From NCBI RefSeq assembly GCF_000225505.1, contig NZ_BACI01000100.1, positions 31,201 to 95,200 of the forward strand: a stretch of DNA of 64,000 nucleotides, read 5' to 3'. The notes beneath the pieces were generated by a model, which was not told the origin of the DNA, made no database searches, and was given only the letters and a program-made list of their open reading frames with translations. Source of the stretch: Gordonia alkanivorans NBRC 16433. GTDB lineage: Bacteria > Actinomycetota > Actinomycetes > Mycobacteriales > Mycobacteriaceae. The number at the start of each line of letters is the position of its first letter. Positions within the stretch are counted from its first letter, which is position 1. The position numbers and the translations under genes were made by a program. Positions 1 through 7,149 of the stretch are shown piece by piece.

Positions 1-481
1 TCAGGCGGCTCACCAGTGCCGGCGACTGGGAGAACGCCGATGCGGGCCCGCTCACGTGCGGCACCTGGACGATCGCGGCGGCCAGATCGCGGTCGCGGGC
101 GGCCAGTCTCAGGACGTGACCGCCGGCGAAGGACGTCCCCCACGCCACCACTCGGCCCGTGTCCACGCCGTCGAGACCGCGGACGTAGGCGATCGCGGCA
201 TCCCAGTCGGCGTGCTGCTTGGCGATGTCGAGAACGCGACGCGGTGAACCCTCGCTCGCACCCCAATGGCGGTAGTCGAAGACGAGCGCGGCATAGCCGG
301 CCTGGGCGAACCGCGCCGCGTACGCGTCGAGGCGCAGCTCCCGGAATGCGGCGAAACCGTGTGCGAGGACGACGATCGGAGGGTTCTCGACGCCATCGGG
401 TCGGTAGAGCCAGGCGGCGCACCGGGAGTCGCCCGAACGGAACGTGACATCGGACCGGACGTAACTGAACTGACGTGACAT
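1..481 (-). CDS. Alpha/beta hydrolase (dienelactone-hydrolase/peptidase S15-like), C-terminus outside window
   Basis: The gene starts at ATG 481 on the minus strand and runs off the left edge, so only about 160 residues are visible. An early Leu-Ala-His-Gly-Phe segment resembles the oxyanion-hole HG motif of alpha/beta hydrolases. A GTSFAGGH motif near residue 115 is the nucleophile elbow (Gly-x-Ser-x-Gly), with Ser as the presumed catalytic residue. The Asp and His of the triad would lie in the missing part. Strand order and the FDYRHWGAS segment fit small cytosolic hydrolases of the DLH/X-Pro type. It is divergent from the TetR gene at 575, and two operator-like repeats lie between them, so control by that regulator is likely. 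The substrate cannot be inferred. Confidence 0.8.
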   Translation of the reverse strand, partial: MSRQFSYVRSDVTFRSGDSRCAAWLYRPDGVENPPIVVLAHGFAAFRELRLDAYAARFAQAGYAALVFDYRHWGASEGSPRRVLDIAKQHADWDAAIAYVRGLDGVDTGRVVAWGTSFAGGHVLRLAARDRDLAAAIVQVPHVSGPASAFSQSPALVSRL

Positions 482-501
482 GGGTAAACCTTCGCCGAGT
501 A

Positions 502-550
502 TCTTGAATGGTGTTCAACAAGATAACAGCGTCTTGAATGGCGTTCAAGA
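502..550. promoter_or_regulatory. Two copies of an inverted repeat in a divergent intergenic region (probable TetR operator)
   Basis: Copy B (532-550) is perfect: TCTTGAA, five bases, TTCAAGA. Copy A (502-520) has the same left arm and an imperfect right arm (TTCAACA). Their centres are 30 bp apart, about three helical turns. They lie between the hydrolase start (481) and the TetR start (575), the usual place for an autoregulatory TetR operator controlling both genes. Binding by this TetR is inferred from position. Confidence 0.6.
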
Positions 551-574
551 GGATCTGTGGAGGTGACTTTTTCC

Positions 575-1126
575 GTGGCGCGGAACAAGAGGCCGCAAGC
601 CGCCGACGAGAAGCGCGACGAGATAGTCGCCGCCGCGCGGAATCTGTTCATCGAGGGCGGATACGAGGCGACGTCGATGAACAGGTTGGCCAAGGAGGCC
701 GGCGTCGCGGCCAACACGATCTATTGGTACTTCGACGACAAGGACGATGTACTCGTTGCGGTTCTGTCGGCCGTGATGGCCGACGTCTGGCCCATGTATC
801 AGGCGGTGTCGGATGAGCCGATCGCCGCTCGGGTGCTGTGGATCGTGCAGCGGTTGACCGAGATGCGTGGTCTGGTGACGACGGTGCATGCCCGCGTACC
901 GCATTCACCGGCGGTGGCGGAGTGGCACAACAACTTTCACCTGCTCACCGGCAGTCTGTTCCGGGCCGAGTTGGAGGCGGCGGGTGTCTCACCGGAGACC
1001 GTCGACGCCGAGGTGATGATCGCCGTGTTCACCGTGGAGGGGTTGTTGATGCACGCGCGGGACGAGAGTGAGCAACGCTCCGTGTGCGAGACGCTGGCCT
1101 CTCGGTGGCCGTCGACCACCGGTTAG
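575..1126 (+). CDS. TetR/AcrR family transcriptional regulator
   Basis: A 183-residue one-component regulator. The N-terminal helix-turn-helix covers roughly residues 12-58 and carries the TetR pattern of Ala-Ala-Arg-Asn-Leu-Phe, a Gly-Tyr-x-Ala-Thr step and an Asn-Thr-Ile-Tyr-Trp-Tyr-Phe recognition segment ending at Asp-Lys-Asp. The C-terminal part is the variable ligand pocket, so the inducer is unknown. GTG 575 is chosen as the start because GGAGGTG at 559-565 sits at ribosome-binding distance; GTG 557 would add six residues. It probably represses itself and the divergent alpha/beta hydrolase through the repeats at 502-550. Confidence 0.85.
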   Translation: MARNKRPQAADEKRDEIVAAARNLFIEGGYEATSMNRLAKEAGVAANTIYWYFDDKDDVLVAVLSAVMADVWPMYQAVSDEPIAARVLWIVQRLTEMRGLVTTVHARVPHSPAVAEWHNNFHLLTGSLFRAELEAAGVSPETVDAEVMIAVFTVEGLLMHARDESEQRSVCETLASRWPSTTG

Positions 1127-1150
1127 GCCACGGCACCGTCGGTAACCGGT
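1118..1150. terminator. Inverted repeat between convergent genes, possible terminator
   Basis: ACCGGTTA (1118-1125) pairs with TAACCGGT (1143-1150) across a 17-base loop that itself holds a small ACGG/CCGT stem. It overlaps the stop codon of the TetR gene and faces the stop of corA. There is no T run, so termination activity is uncertain. Confidence 0.4.
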
Positions 1151-1165
1151 GATCCTGGGGCACTT

Positions 1166-2254
1166 TCAGAGCCAGTGACTGCGACGGAAGACCACGAACA
1201 GGGCGACGCACGTCGCGACCAGAAGGCCGAGGACGAGTGGATAACCCCACGGCTGATGCAGTTCGGGCATGTGGTCGAAGTTCATGCCGTAGATCCCGGC
1301 GACCATCGTCGGCACCGCGGCGATCGCGACCCACGCCGAGATCTTGCGCATGTCGGTGGTCTGCTGGATGCCCACCTTCGCGGCCCCGGCCTGCAGCATG
1401 GAGTTCAGCAGCTCGTCGTACTCCAGGACCCGTTCGATGACGGTCGTGAGGTGATCGGCGACGTCGCGCAGGTGTCGTCGAACCTCCTTGGGCACCAACG
1501 GGTTACCGCTCGCGGTGAGGGTCTGGAGCGGCGTCGAGAGCGGGGTGACCGCGCGCCGGAGTTCGAGCACCTCGCGTCGCAGAAGATAGACCGGGTCGAT
1601 GTCGAGCCAGCGATTCTGTCGGCTGAACACCGATTCCTCGATGGCGGCGACGTCGACGTCCATGCGGTCGGTGACCGCAAGGTAGCTGTCGACGACCTTG
1701 TCGGCCACGGCGTGCAGGACCGCGGTCGGGCCGAGGGCGAGTCGTTCGGGCCGGCTCTCGAGATTCCGTCGCATCCCCGACAACTCGGTGTGCTCACCGT
1801 GGCGCACCGTGATCACGAAATCGGGCCCGGCGAAGACCATGATCTCGCCGGTCTCCACGACCTCGCTGGCCATCGCCATCGACTCGTGTTCGACGTACTG
1901 CACCGTCCTCAGCACCAAGAACTGCGTGTCGTCGTACACCTCGAGTTTCGGCCGCTGATGCGCGTGCACGGCATCCTCGACGACGAGCTCGTGCAGGCCG
2001 AAGGTCGTGCCGACGTCGGTCATCTGGGAGTCATCGGGGGAGTGCAGGCCGACCCAGACGAAACCCTCACCGGATTCGCGGACCTGCGCCAGCGCGTCGC
2101 GGTAGGAGATGTCGCCCGGCTGGCGGTGGCCGTTGAGATAGACCGCGCAGTCGACGACGGCGCGCGACACCGGGGCCCGGTTCTTTCCCGCGGGCGCCGC
2201 GGTGTCACCGCGCGGAGGGAGACCGCGCGGACCGGACCGAGGGATCGTCGCCAC
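1166..2254 (-). CDS. corA: CorA family magnesium/divalent cation transporter
   Basis: A 362-residue CorA-type channel. The long N-terminal cytosolic domain is followed by a coiled stalk (Arg-Arg-Glu-Val-Leu-Glu-Leu-Arg region) and two C-terminal membrane helices. The hallmark YGMN selectivity motif lies at the end of the first helix and a basic tail follows the second. CorA pentamers let Mg2+ (and Co2+/Ni2+) into the cell and close when cytosolic Mg2+ binds the funnel. The frame stays open far upstream of 2254, but that stretch covers the oppositely oriented MarC-type gene, so GTG 2254 is chosen; no strong ribosome-binding site was seen. corA near the lipoprotein, SDR and kgd genes matches the mycobacterial order as I recall it. 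Confidence 0.9.
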   Translation of the reverse strand: MATIPRSGPRGLPPRGDTAAPAGKNRAPVSRAVVDCAVYLNGHRQPGDISYRDALAQVRESGEGFVWVGLHSPDDSQMTDVGTTFGLHELVVEDAVHAHQRPKLEVYDDTQFLVLRTVQYVEHESMAMASEVVETGEIMVFAGPDFVITVRHGEHTELSGMRRNLESRPERLALGPTAVLHAVADKVVDSYLAVTDRMDVDVAAIEESVFSRQNRWLDIDPVYLLRREVLELRRAVTPLSTPLQTLTASGNPLVPKEVRRHLRDVADHLTTVIERVLEYDELLNSMLQAGAAKVGIQQTTDMRKISAWVAIAAVPTMVAGIYGMNFDHMPELHQPWGYPLVLGLLVATCVALFVVFRRSHWL

Positions 2255-2308
2255 GCCTGCCGATGGTACCCGCGGGGCCCGGGCGTGCCTCCCCAGTAGG
2301 ATTCGGCC

Positions 2309-2929
2309 GTGCCTTTCGACGTCACCGTGTACACGACCACGTTGATCACGCTGATCGTCATCATGGACCCGCCGGGACAGATCCCGTTGTTCCTCAGCCT
2401 GGTCGGCCAGCGGTCGCCCGAGTACCGGCGGCGCGCGGCCTGGCAGGCACCCCTCGTGAGCCTCCTGGTGATCAGCGTCTTCGCGATCGGCGGCAAGGCG
2501 ATCCTGAACTATCTGCACATCGGCATCCCGGCGCTCCAGGGCGCGGGCGGACTGCTCCTGCTGCTGGTCGCGCTGCAACTCCTCACCGGATTGGGCAACG
2601 CCGGCAACCCGAAGGCGTCCGACGACGTCAACGTGGCGCTCGTGCCGCTGGGCACCCCGCTGCTCGCCGGACCGGGCGCCATCGCCGCGGTCATCGTGCA
2701 GGTCAGCAGCGTCGACGGGGAGGCCGCCGGCTACCTGGCCATCGCGGCCGCGATCATCAGCGTGCACATCGTGGTGATGCTGGTGCTCCGGTACTCGACG
2801 GTTCTGATCCGCGTACTCGGCGTCGGCGGTATCACCCTGCTGGCCAAGATCGCCGGTCTGCTGCTCGCCGCGATCGCCGTCCAGCTCATCGCGAGCTCGA
2901 TCATGGGCTTCATCGCCGAGGGTGTCTGA
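2309..2929 (+). CDS. MarC family integral membrane protein
   Basis: A 206-residue, very hydrophobic protein with about six membrane helices, the standard MarC size. The N-terminal half has the family segment MDPPGQIP after the first helix, and the middle has the GTPLLAGPGA turn seen in MarC/YhcE proteins. Despite the name, MarC proteins are not established antibiotic pumps and their transport role is unsettled. The GTG start at 2309 directly follows the divergent corA start, leaving about 55 bp for promoters of both genes. It ends 49 bp before the lipoprotein gene, with which it may be co-transcribed. Confidence 0.8.
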   Translation: MPFDVTVYTTTLITLIVIMDPPGQIPLFLSLVGQRSPEYRRRAAWQAPLVSLLVISVFAIGGKAILNYLHIGIPALQGAGGLLLLLVALQLLTGLGNAGNPKASDDVNVALVPLGTPLLAGPGAIAAVIVQVSSVDGEAAGYLAIAAAIISVHIVVMLVLRYSTVLIRVLGVGGITLLAKIAGLLLAAIAVQLIASSIMGFIAEGV

Positions 2930-2978
2930 AGCCAGTGGGCCAGAACAGATGACGGCGCCCAACAGATACGGTGGCTAC

Positions 2979-3947
2979 GTGGAAAAACGCATCGTCCGCA
3001 AGCGTCTCGTGGTGGTCACCGGACTGATCGCGGCCCTGGCCGTTGTTCTCGTCGGGTGCGGGGACGAAGCCGGTTCGCCGCCGCCGGGGATCGTGATCGG
3101 CTCGTCCGAGGACGCGGCCATGCGGGTGATGGCCGAGGTGTACGCGGGCGCCCTGCGGAACGCGGGTTCGGTCGTGTCCGCCGATCAGCTGCGCGGAGAC
3201 GACGCGGCGCTGCTCGACGAGATGGACCGCGCCGACGTCGACCTCTTCCCGGCCTTCACCGGGGACCTCCTGACGTTGCTCGCCCCGTCGTCGACCGCGG
3301 TCGGCGCCGAGGACGTCTACGTCGAGCTGAACCGCTCGCTGCCGCAGGGCGTCTCGGTCGGCGACGAGACACCGGTCTCCGGTGCGCCGCAGATCTTCGT
3401 GTCGACGACCCTCGCCGGCAGCGTCGGCGCGAGCGGCCTCGACGACTGCGCACTCCTCCCACCGGGCCTGCCGGTGGTCGCCACCTCCGACCCCGATCCG
3501 GCGACGCTCGACGCCTTTGCCTCGGCGGGATGCCGTCTGGGACCGGTGGAAACGTCCGGCACCACCGACGAAGTGCTGCAGCGCGCATCCGAGGGCAACG
3601 CGGTCGGCCTGCTCACCCCGCTCGACATCGCGGGAGAGGACGCCGAGGGCGCGTCGTCCGACGTTCAGGCGCTACGCACGTCGGCCGGTGGCGGCGACAC
3701 CGCCGACAATCCGCCCGCCGACGAACCGCGTACCGAACGCACGCCCGAGGAACAGTCCGGACCGCGCGCCGAGGTGCTCGTCCCGGTGTTCCGGTCGGCC
3801 GCGCTCAACCGCGATCAGGTCAAGACCATGAACAAGGTCGCCGGCGAGATCACCACCGCCGACCTCGCCACGATGGCGGGCGAGGTCGAGACGGGTGGTG
3901 ATCCGCGCGAGGTCGCGCTCGAGTGGCTGGCCGAGCACGGCCTGTAG
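2979..3947 (+). CDS. Lipoprotein, OpuAC/ProX-like substrate-binding protein (LpqZ-like)
   Basis: About 322 residues. From GTG 2979 the N-terminus has a basic n-region (Lys-Arg, Arg-Lys-Arg), a hydrophobic core and a lipobox Leu-Val-Gly-Cys, so it should be exported, lipidated and anchored outside the membrane. ATG 2949 is an alternative start. The mature protein opens with Ile-Gly-Ser-Ser-Glu-Asp and later has DLFPAFTG, the pattern of glycine-betaine-type (OpuAC) binding proteins. A Pro/Glu-rich insert lies around residues 235-265. No permease or ATPase gene is adjacent, so it is an orphan receptor or scaffold. M. tuberculosis lpqZ sits next to an SDR gene in the same way, as I recall; the ligand is unknown. 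Confidence 0.7.
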   Translation: MEKRIVRKRLVVVTGLIAALAVVLVGCGDEAGSPPPGIVIGSSEDAAMRVMAEVYAGALRNAGSVVSADQLRGDDAALLDEMDRADVDLFPAFTGDLLTLLAPSSTAVGAEDVYVELNRSLPQGVSVGDETPVSGAPQIFVSTTLAGSVGASGLDDCALLPPGLPVVATSDPDPATLDAFASAGCRLGPVETSGTTDEVLQRASEGNAVGLLTPLDIAGEDAEGASSDVQALRTSAGGGDTADNPPADEPRTERTPEEQSGPRAEVLVPVFRSAALNRDQVKTMNKVAGEITTADLATMAGEVETGGDPREVALEWLAEHGL

Positions 3948-3950
3948 CCG

Positions 3951-4781
3951 CTACTGCGCCTTCGACAACGCCCAGGCGGTCGCCTTCGCCGAGACCCACT
4001 GGTACTTCGACGCGACGATGCGCACCGCAATGTCGAGGACCTTGGCGTCGGCGCCGACCAGGACGCGCGCCTTGTCCTTCCGCACGCCCGCGATGATGAC
4101 GTCGGCGGCGTCCTCACTCGACATCCGCGCGAGGTAACGGTCGAAGAAGGCGGCGGTGGCCTTCTGGTCGTGGTCGCCGGACACGGTGGCGTTGCGGGCG
4201 ATCGCGGTCTTGATGCCGCCGGGGTGCACGCAGGTCACCTTCACCGGGTGCTTGGCGATGATCATCTCCTGGCGCAGGGCCTCGGTGAAGCCGCGGACGG
4301 CGAACTTGGCCGAGTTGTACGCGGCCTGACCGGGTTCGGCGAGAAGACCGAACAGCGACGACGTGTTGACGATGTGGCCGTCACCCGAGGCGATCAGATG
4401 AGGCAGGAACGCCTTGGTGCCGTTGACGACTCCCCAGTAGTCGACGTCCATGACGCGCTCGATGTCCTTGAACTCGGTGCGTTCGACCTCACCGTGATGC
4501 GCGATGCCCGCGTTGTTGAACACCACGTTGACCACGCCGAAATGGTTCTTGACGGTGTCGGCGTAGGTCAGCACGGCCTCCCGCTCGGCGACATTGAGAA
4601 GTTGCGAATGCACCTGTGCGCCGGCCGCTTTCACGAGGCGCTCGGTCTCCGCCAGTCCGTCGGGCGTGACGTCGGAGATGGCCAGGCGGGCACCCTGTCC
4701 GGCGAGTTTGACGGCGATGTCACGGCCCATGCCCGAACCGGCACCGGTGATCACCACGACCTTGTCGCGAAAGTCCTTCAT
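3951..4781 (-). CDS. Short-chain dehydrogenase/reductase (classical SDR)
   Basis: A 276-residue cytosolic NAD(P)-dependent oxidoreductase. TGAGSGMG near residue 12 is the dinucleotide-binding turn, NNAG near residue 90 stabilises the central sheet, and the catalytic Ser (NTSSL) with YNSAK supplies the Ser-Tyr-Lys triad. Start ATG 4781 has GAGGA at suitable spacing. It lies 35 bp downstream of the flavin monooxygenase on the same strand, so the two probably form an operon, consistent with a monooxygenase plus carbonyl/alcohol reductase pair acting on one hydrophobic ketone or alcohol. Its stop converges with the lipoprotein gene only three bases away. Similar to the Rv1245c type. Confidence 0.88.
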   Translation of the reverse strand: MKDFRDKVVVITGAGSGMGRDIAVKLAGQGARLAISDVTPDGLAETERLVKAAGAQVHSQLLNVAEREAVLTYADTVKNHFGVVNVVFNNAGIAHHGEVERTEFKDIERVMDVDYWGVVNGTKAFLPHLIASGDGHIVNTSSLFGLLAEPGQAAYNSAKFAVRGFTEALRQEMIIAKHPVKVTCVHPGGIKTAIARNATVSGDHDQKATAAFFDRYLARMSSEDAADVIIAGVRKDKARVLVGADAKVLDIAVRIVASKYQWVSAKATAWALSKAQ

Positions 4782-4816
4782 GAGTTTGTCCTCGAATCTC
4801 TTCGGTGCGCCGGGTC

Positions 4817-6370
4817 TCAGGCGTTCACGGCAGCGGGCTGATCGGTCGTCGACTCGCCCTGTCCGGGCGCTGCGACCGCCGGGCGTCGTGCACCGCGGGT
4901 GACATCGTATGCGGCGATGTCGAAGCGGCGGGTGATGTTGCGGAACGCGAAGGTGAATCCCGGCCACAGCGTGGTGATGTTGCCGTTGGCGTCCTTGTAC
5001 CAGGACGCGCAGCCGCCGTTGACCCACACGCTGTTGCGCAGCTTGTGCTGGATGCCCGCGTTGTACTCCTGCTGGGCCGACATCCGGACCTCGGTCCGGG
5101 TGATTCCCTGGGCTCGAACGGTTTTCAGGTAGTCCACGAGGTAATTGAGCTGCGACTCGATCATGTACACCATCGAGGTGTGGCCGAGGCCGGTCGACGG
5201 TCCGACCATCAGCATCATGTTCGGGAAGCCGTGGACGAACGAACCCTTGTAGCCCTGCATGCCGATCTCGGCCCAGACGTCTGCGAGGCTCCGCTGATCC
5301 TTGCCGACGATCTTGTCGAAGACGGGGGAGTCGGTGACGTGGAAGCCGGTGGCGACGACGATGACGTCGACCTCACGGGTCGTGCCGTCCTTGGCGACGA
5401 CGCCGTTCGCGGTGATGCGGTCGATCCCGTCGGTGACGAGGTCGACGTTGGGCCGGGCGAGGGCGGGGTACCAGTCGTTGGACCGCAGGATGCGCTTGCA
5501 GCCGACCTGGAAGGTGGGGGTGGCCTTGCGGCGGAGCTCGGCGTCACGGCCGACGCCGCGCAGGATGTTCGCCCGGCAGAGCAGTTCGACGGGCTTGAGG
5601 GCGGTGGGCGAGTAGGTCAGGCCGAAGGCGACGACCTCGTTGGCGGCGTAGATCCCGCCGCGGACGGCCGACTGGTAACCGGGGACGTTCTTGTAGGCCC
5701 AGTGCTCGAGCTTGGTGTACGCGCGCTCGGTGCGGGGGACGATCCACGGTGCGGTGCGCTGGTAGACGTCGAGGCGCGAGGTCACCTTGGCGAGCTCCGG
5801 GACCAGCTGGATGGCCGACGCGCCGGTGCCGATGACGGCGACGCGCTGTCCGGTGAAGTCGTGGTCGTTGTCCCAGCGGGCGGAGTGGACGATCTTGCCC
5901 TGGAAGGACTCGATGCCGTCGATGTCCGGGAGGTTCGGCTCGCAGAGCGGGCCGACGCCGCCGATCATCACGCGGGCGCGGACCTGTTCGGGCTTGCCGT
6001 CGCGTTCGGTGTCGATGATCCAGCGACCCTCGTCCTCGTTCCATGCGGCGTTGGTGACCTCGGTGCCGAAGCGCGACCGGGCGGCGATGTCGTGGCGGGC
6101 CGCGACATCGTTGATGTAATCGTGGATCTCCGGCTGGTGCGAGTACGACCGCGACCAGGTGGGGTTCTTCGCGAACGAGTAGGAGTACAGCTGCGAGGGC
6201 ACGTCGCAGGCGGCGCCGGGGTAGGTGTTGTCGCGCCAGGTGCCCCCGAAGTCGCGGCCGCGATCGAGGAGGACGAAGTCGTCGAATCCGTGTTGCCTCA
6301 TCCGGATGGCGGCACCCAGCCCCGAGAAGCCGGCCCCGATGATGGCGATCTCTACATCGTTCGTTGTCAT
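4817..6370 (-). CDS. FAD-dependent monooxygenase, Baeyer-Villiger type
   Basis: A 517-residue flavoprotein. An N-terminal GAGFSGLG dinucleotide fold binds FAD and a second GTGASA fold near residue 183 binds NADPH. Between them FQGKIVHSARWD matches the Baeyer-Villiger fingerprint (F-x-G-x3-H-x3-W), here with Asp rather than Pro after Trp. A GGTW motif near residue 43 is also typical. Such enzymes insert oxygen next to ketones or oxidise hetero-atoms; the substrate here is unknown. Start ATG 6370 overlaps a small GGTG/CACC repeat. The gene is divergent from a TetR regulator and followed by an SDR, suggesting a TetR-controlled catabolic pair for ketones, terpenoids or steroids. Confidence 0.88.
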   Translation of the reverse strand: MTTNDVEIAIIGAGFSGLGAAIRMRQHGFDDFVLLDRGRDFGGTWRDNTYPGAACDVPSQLYSYSFAKNPTWSRSYSHQPEIHDYINDVAARHDIAARSRFGTEVTNAAWNEDEGRWIIDTERDGKPEQVRARVMIGGVGPLCEPNLPDIDGIESFQGKIVHSARWDNDHDFTGQRVAVIGTGASAIQLVPELAKVTSRLDVYQRTAPWIVPRTERAYTKLEHWAYKNVPGYQSAVRGGIYAANEVVAFGLTYSPTALKPVELLCRANILRGVGRDAELRRKATPTFQVGCKRILRSNDWYPALARPNVDLVTDGIDRITANGVVAKDGTTREVDVIVVATGFHVTDSPVFDKIVGKDQRSLADVWAEIGMQGYKGSFVHGFPNMMLMVGPSTGLGHTSMVYMIESQLNYLVDYLKTVRAQGITRTEVRMSAQQEYNAGIQHKLRNSVWVNGGCASWYKDANGNITTLWPGFTFAFRNITRRFDIAAYDVTRGARRPAVAAPGQGESTTDQPAAVNA

Positions 6371-6402
6371 GGTGTCACCATAGGGGTGATACTGAACACG
6401 TG

Positions 6403-6416
6403 TCAATAGTTATTGA
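6403..6416. promoter_or_regulatory. Palindrome in monooxygenase/TetR intergenic region, probable operator
   Basis: TCAATA-GT-TATTGA has perfect six-base arms. A third TCAATA lies just downstream (around 6424-6429), giving overlapping half-sites. The AT-rich repeat stands out in GC-rich surroundings and lies between the divergent starts at 6370 and 6446, as expected for a TetR operator controlling both genes. Confidence 0.55.
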
Positions 6417-6445
6417 ACAAGACTCAATAGGAGTAGTCTGGCCGG

Positions 6446-7081
6446 GTGACCAGTAGAGGAACGGCTGCCGCGCCGGTGATCGGGGACAAGCAAACCGCAT
6501 CCAAGCGCACCCGGATGAGTCCGGAGGGGCGTCGCGACCAGCTCCTCGAGTTCGGTCTGGAGATGGTGCGGGACCGTCCGCTCGAGGAGATCACCATTGA
6601 CGCCATCGCCGATGCGGCCGGGGTGTCGCGGGCGCTGCTGTTCCACTATTTCGCCTCCAAGCAGGACTATCACGTCGCGATCGCGCAGGCCCAGGCCGAC
6701 CGGATGCTGGCGTGTACCGAACCGGACGCGTCCCTCGGGGACCCGATCGCCATCCTGACCGCCTCGATGGCGGCGTTCGTCGACTTCGTCAGCGAGAACC
6801 GCTCCGCCTACACCGCTCTCATCCGCGGGGCGTCGAGCTCGGATCCCGCGATGCGCGACGTCTTCGACCGAACCCGTGAGGTCATGGTGGGCCGGGTTCT
6901 CGATCACGCACCGGCATTCGGCGTCGAGGTCACCCCGACGGTCGTGCTGAGCGTCCACGGCTGGGTCGCCTTCGTCGAGGAGACGACGATCCGCTGGCTG
7001 ACCTCGCCGACGGTCACCCGCGAGGACCTGCTCGGCCTGATCACCGCCGCCCTTCCGACACTCGCCGGCGCCGCGTCCTAG
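6446..7081 (+). CDS. TetR family transcriptional regulator
   Basis: A 211-residue regulator. After a 25-residue polar leader, the helix-turn-helix contains Asp-Ala-Ile-Ala-Asp-Ala-Ala-Gly-Val-Ser and LLFHYF, the TetR recognition-helix ending. The C-terminal domain has the FVDFVSENRSAYTALIRGA pattern of the KstR2/FadR-like C-terminal class, common in lipid and steroid regulation in actinobacteria, but the family resemblance is not decisive. Start GTG 6446 is in the 75-bp gap opposite the monooxygenase; a later ATG near 6515 is possible. It probably represses the monooxygenase-SDR operon and itself via the palindrome at 6403-6416. Confidence 0.85.
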   Translation: MTSRGTAAAPVIGDKQTASKRTRMSPEGRRDQLLEFGLEMVRDRPLEEITIDAIADAAGVSRALLFHYFASKQDYHVAIAQAQADRMLACTEPDASLGDPIAILTASMAAFVDFVSENRSAYTALIRGASSSDPAMRDVFDRTREVMVGRVLDHAPAFGVEVTPTVVLSVHGWVAFVEETTIRWLTSPTVTREDLLGLITAALPTLAGAAS

Positions 7082-7149
7082 ACTCCCACGGGGAGGACGA
7101 CGGGGGAGTCGGCATCGACCGCGGGGTCGATCTTCAGTGAGGTGGACCT

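Noticed and set aside
2255..2962. Upstream extension of the corA frame
   Set aside because: It lies antisense to the MarC-type gene and has Asp/Glu/Arg-rich nonsense sequence; CorA homology starts after 2254.
4805..6409. Long open frame on the plus strand opposite the flavin monooxygenase
   Set aside because: Repetitive low-complexity translation; the minus-strand gene has complete FAD, NADPH and Baeyer-Villiger motifs.
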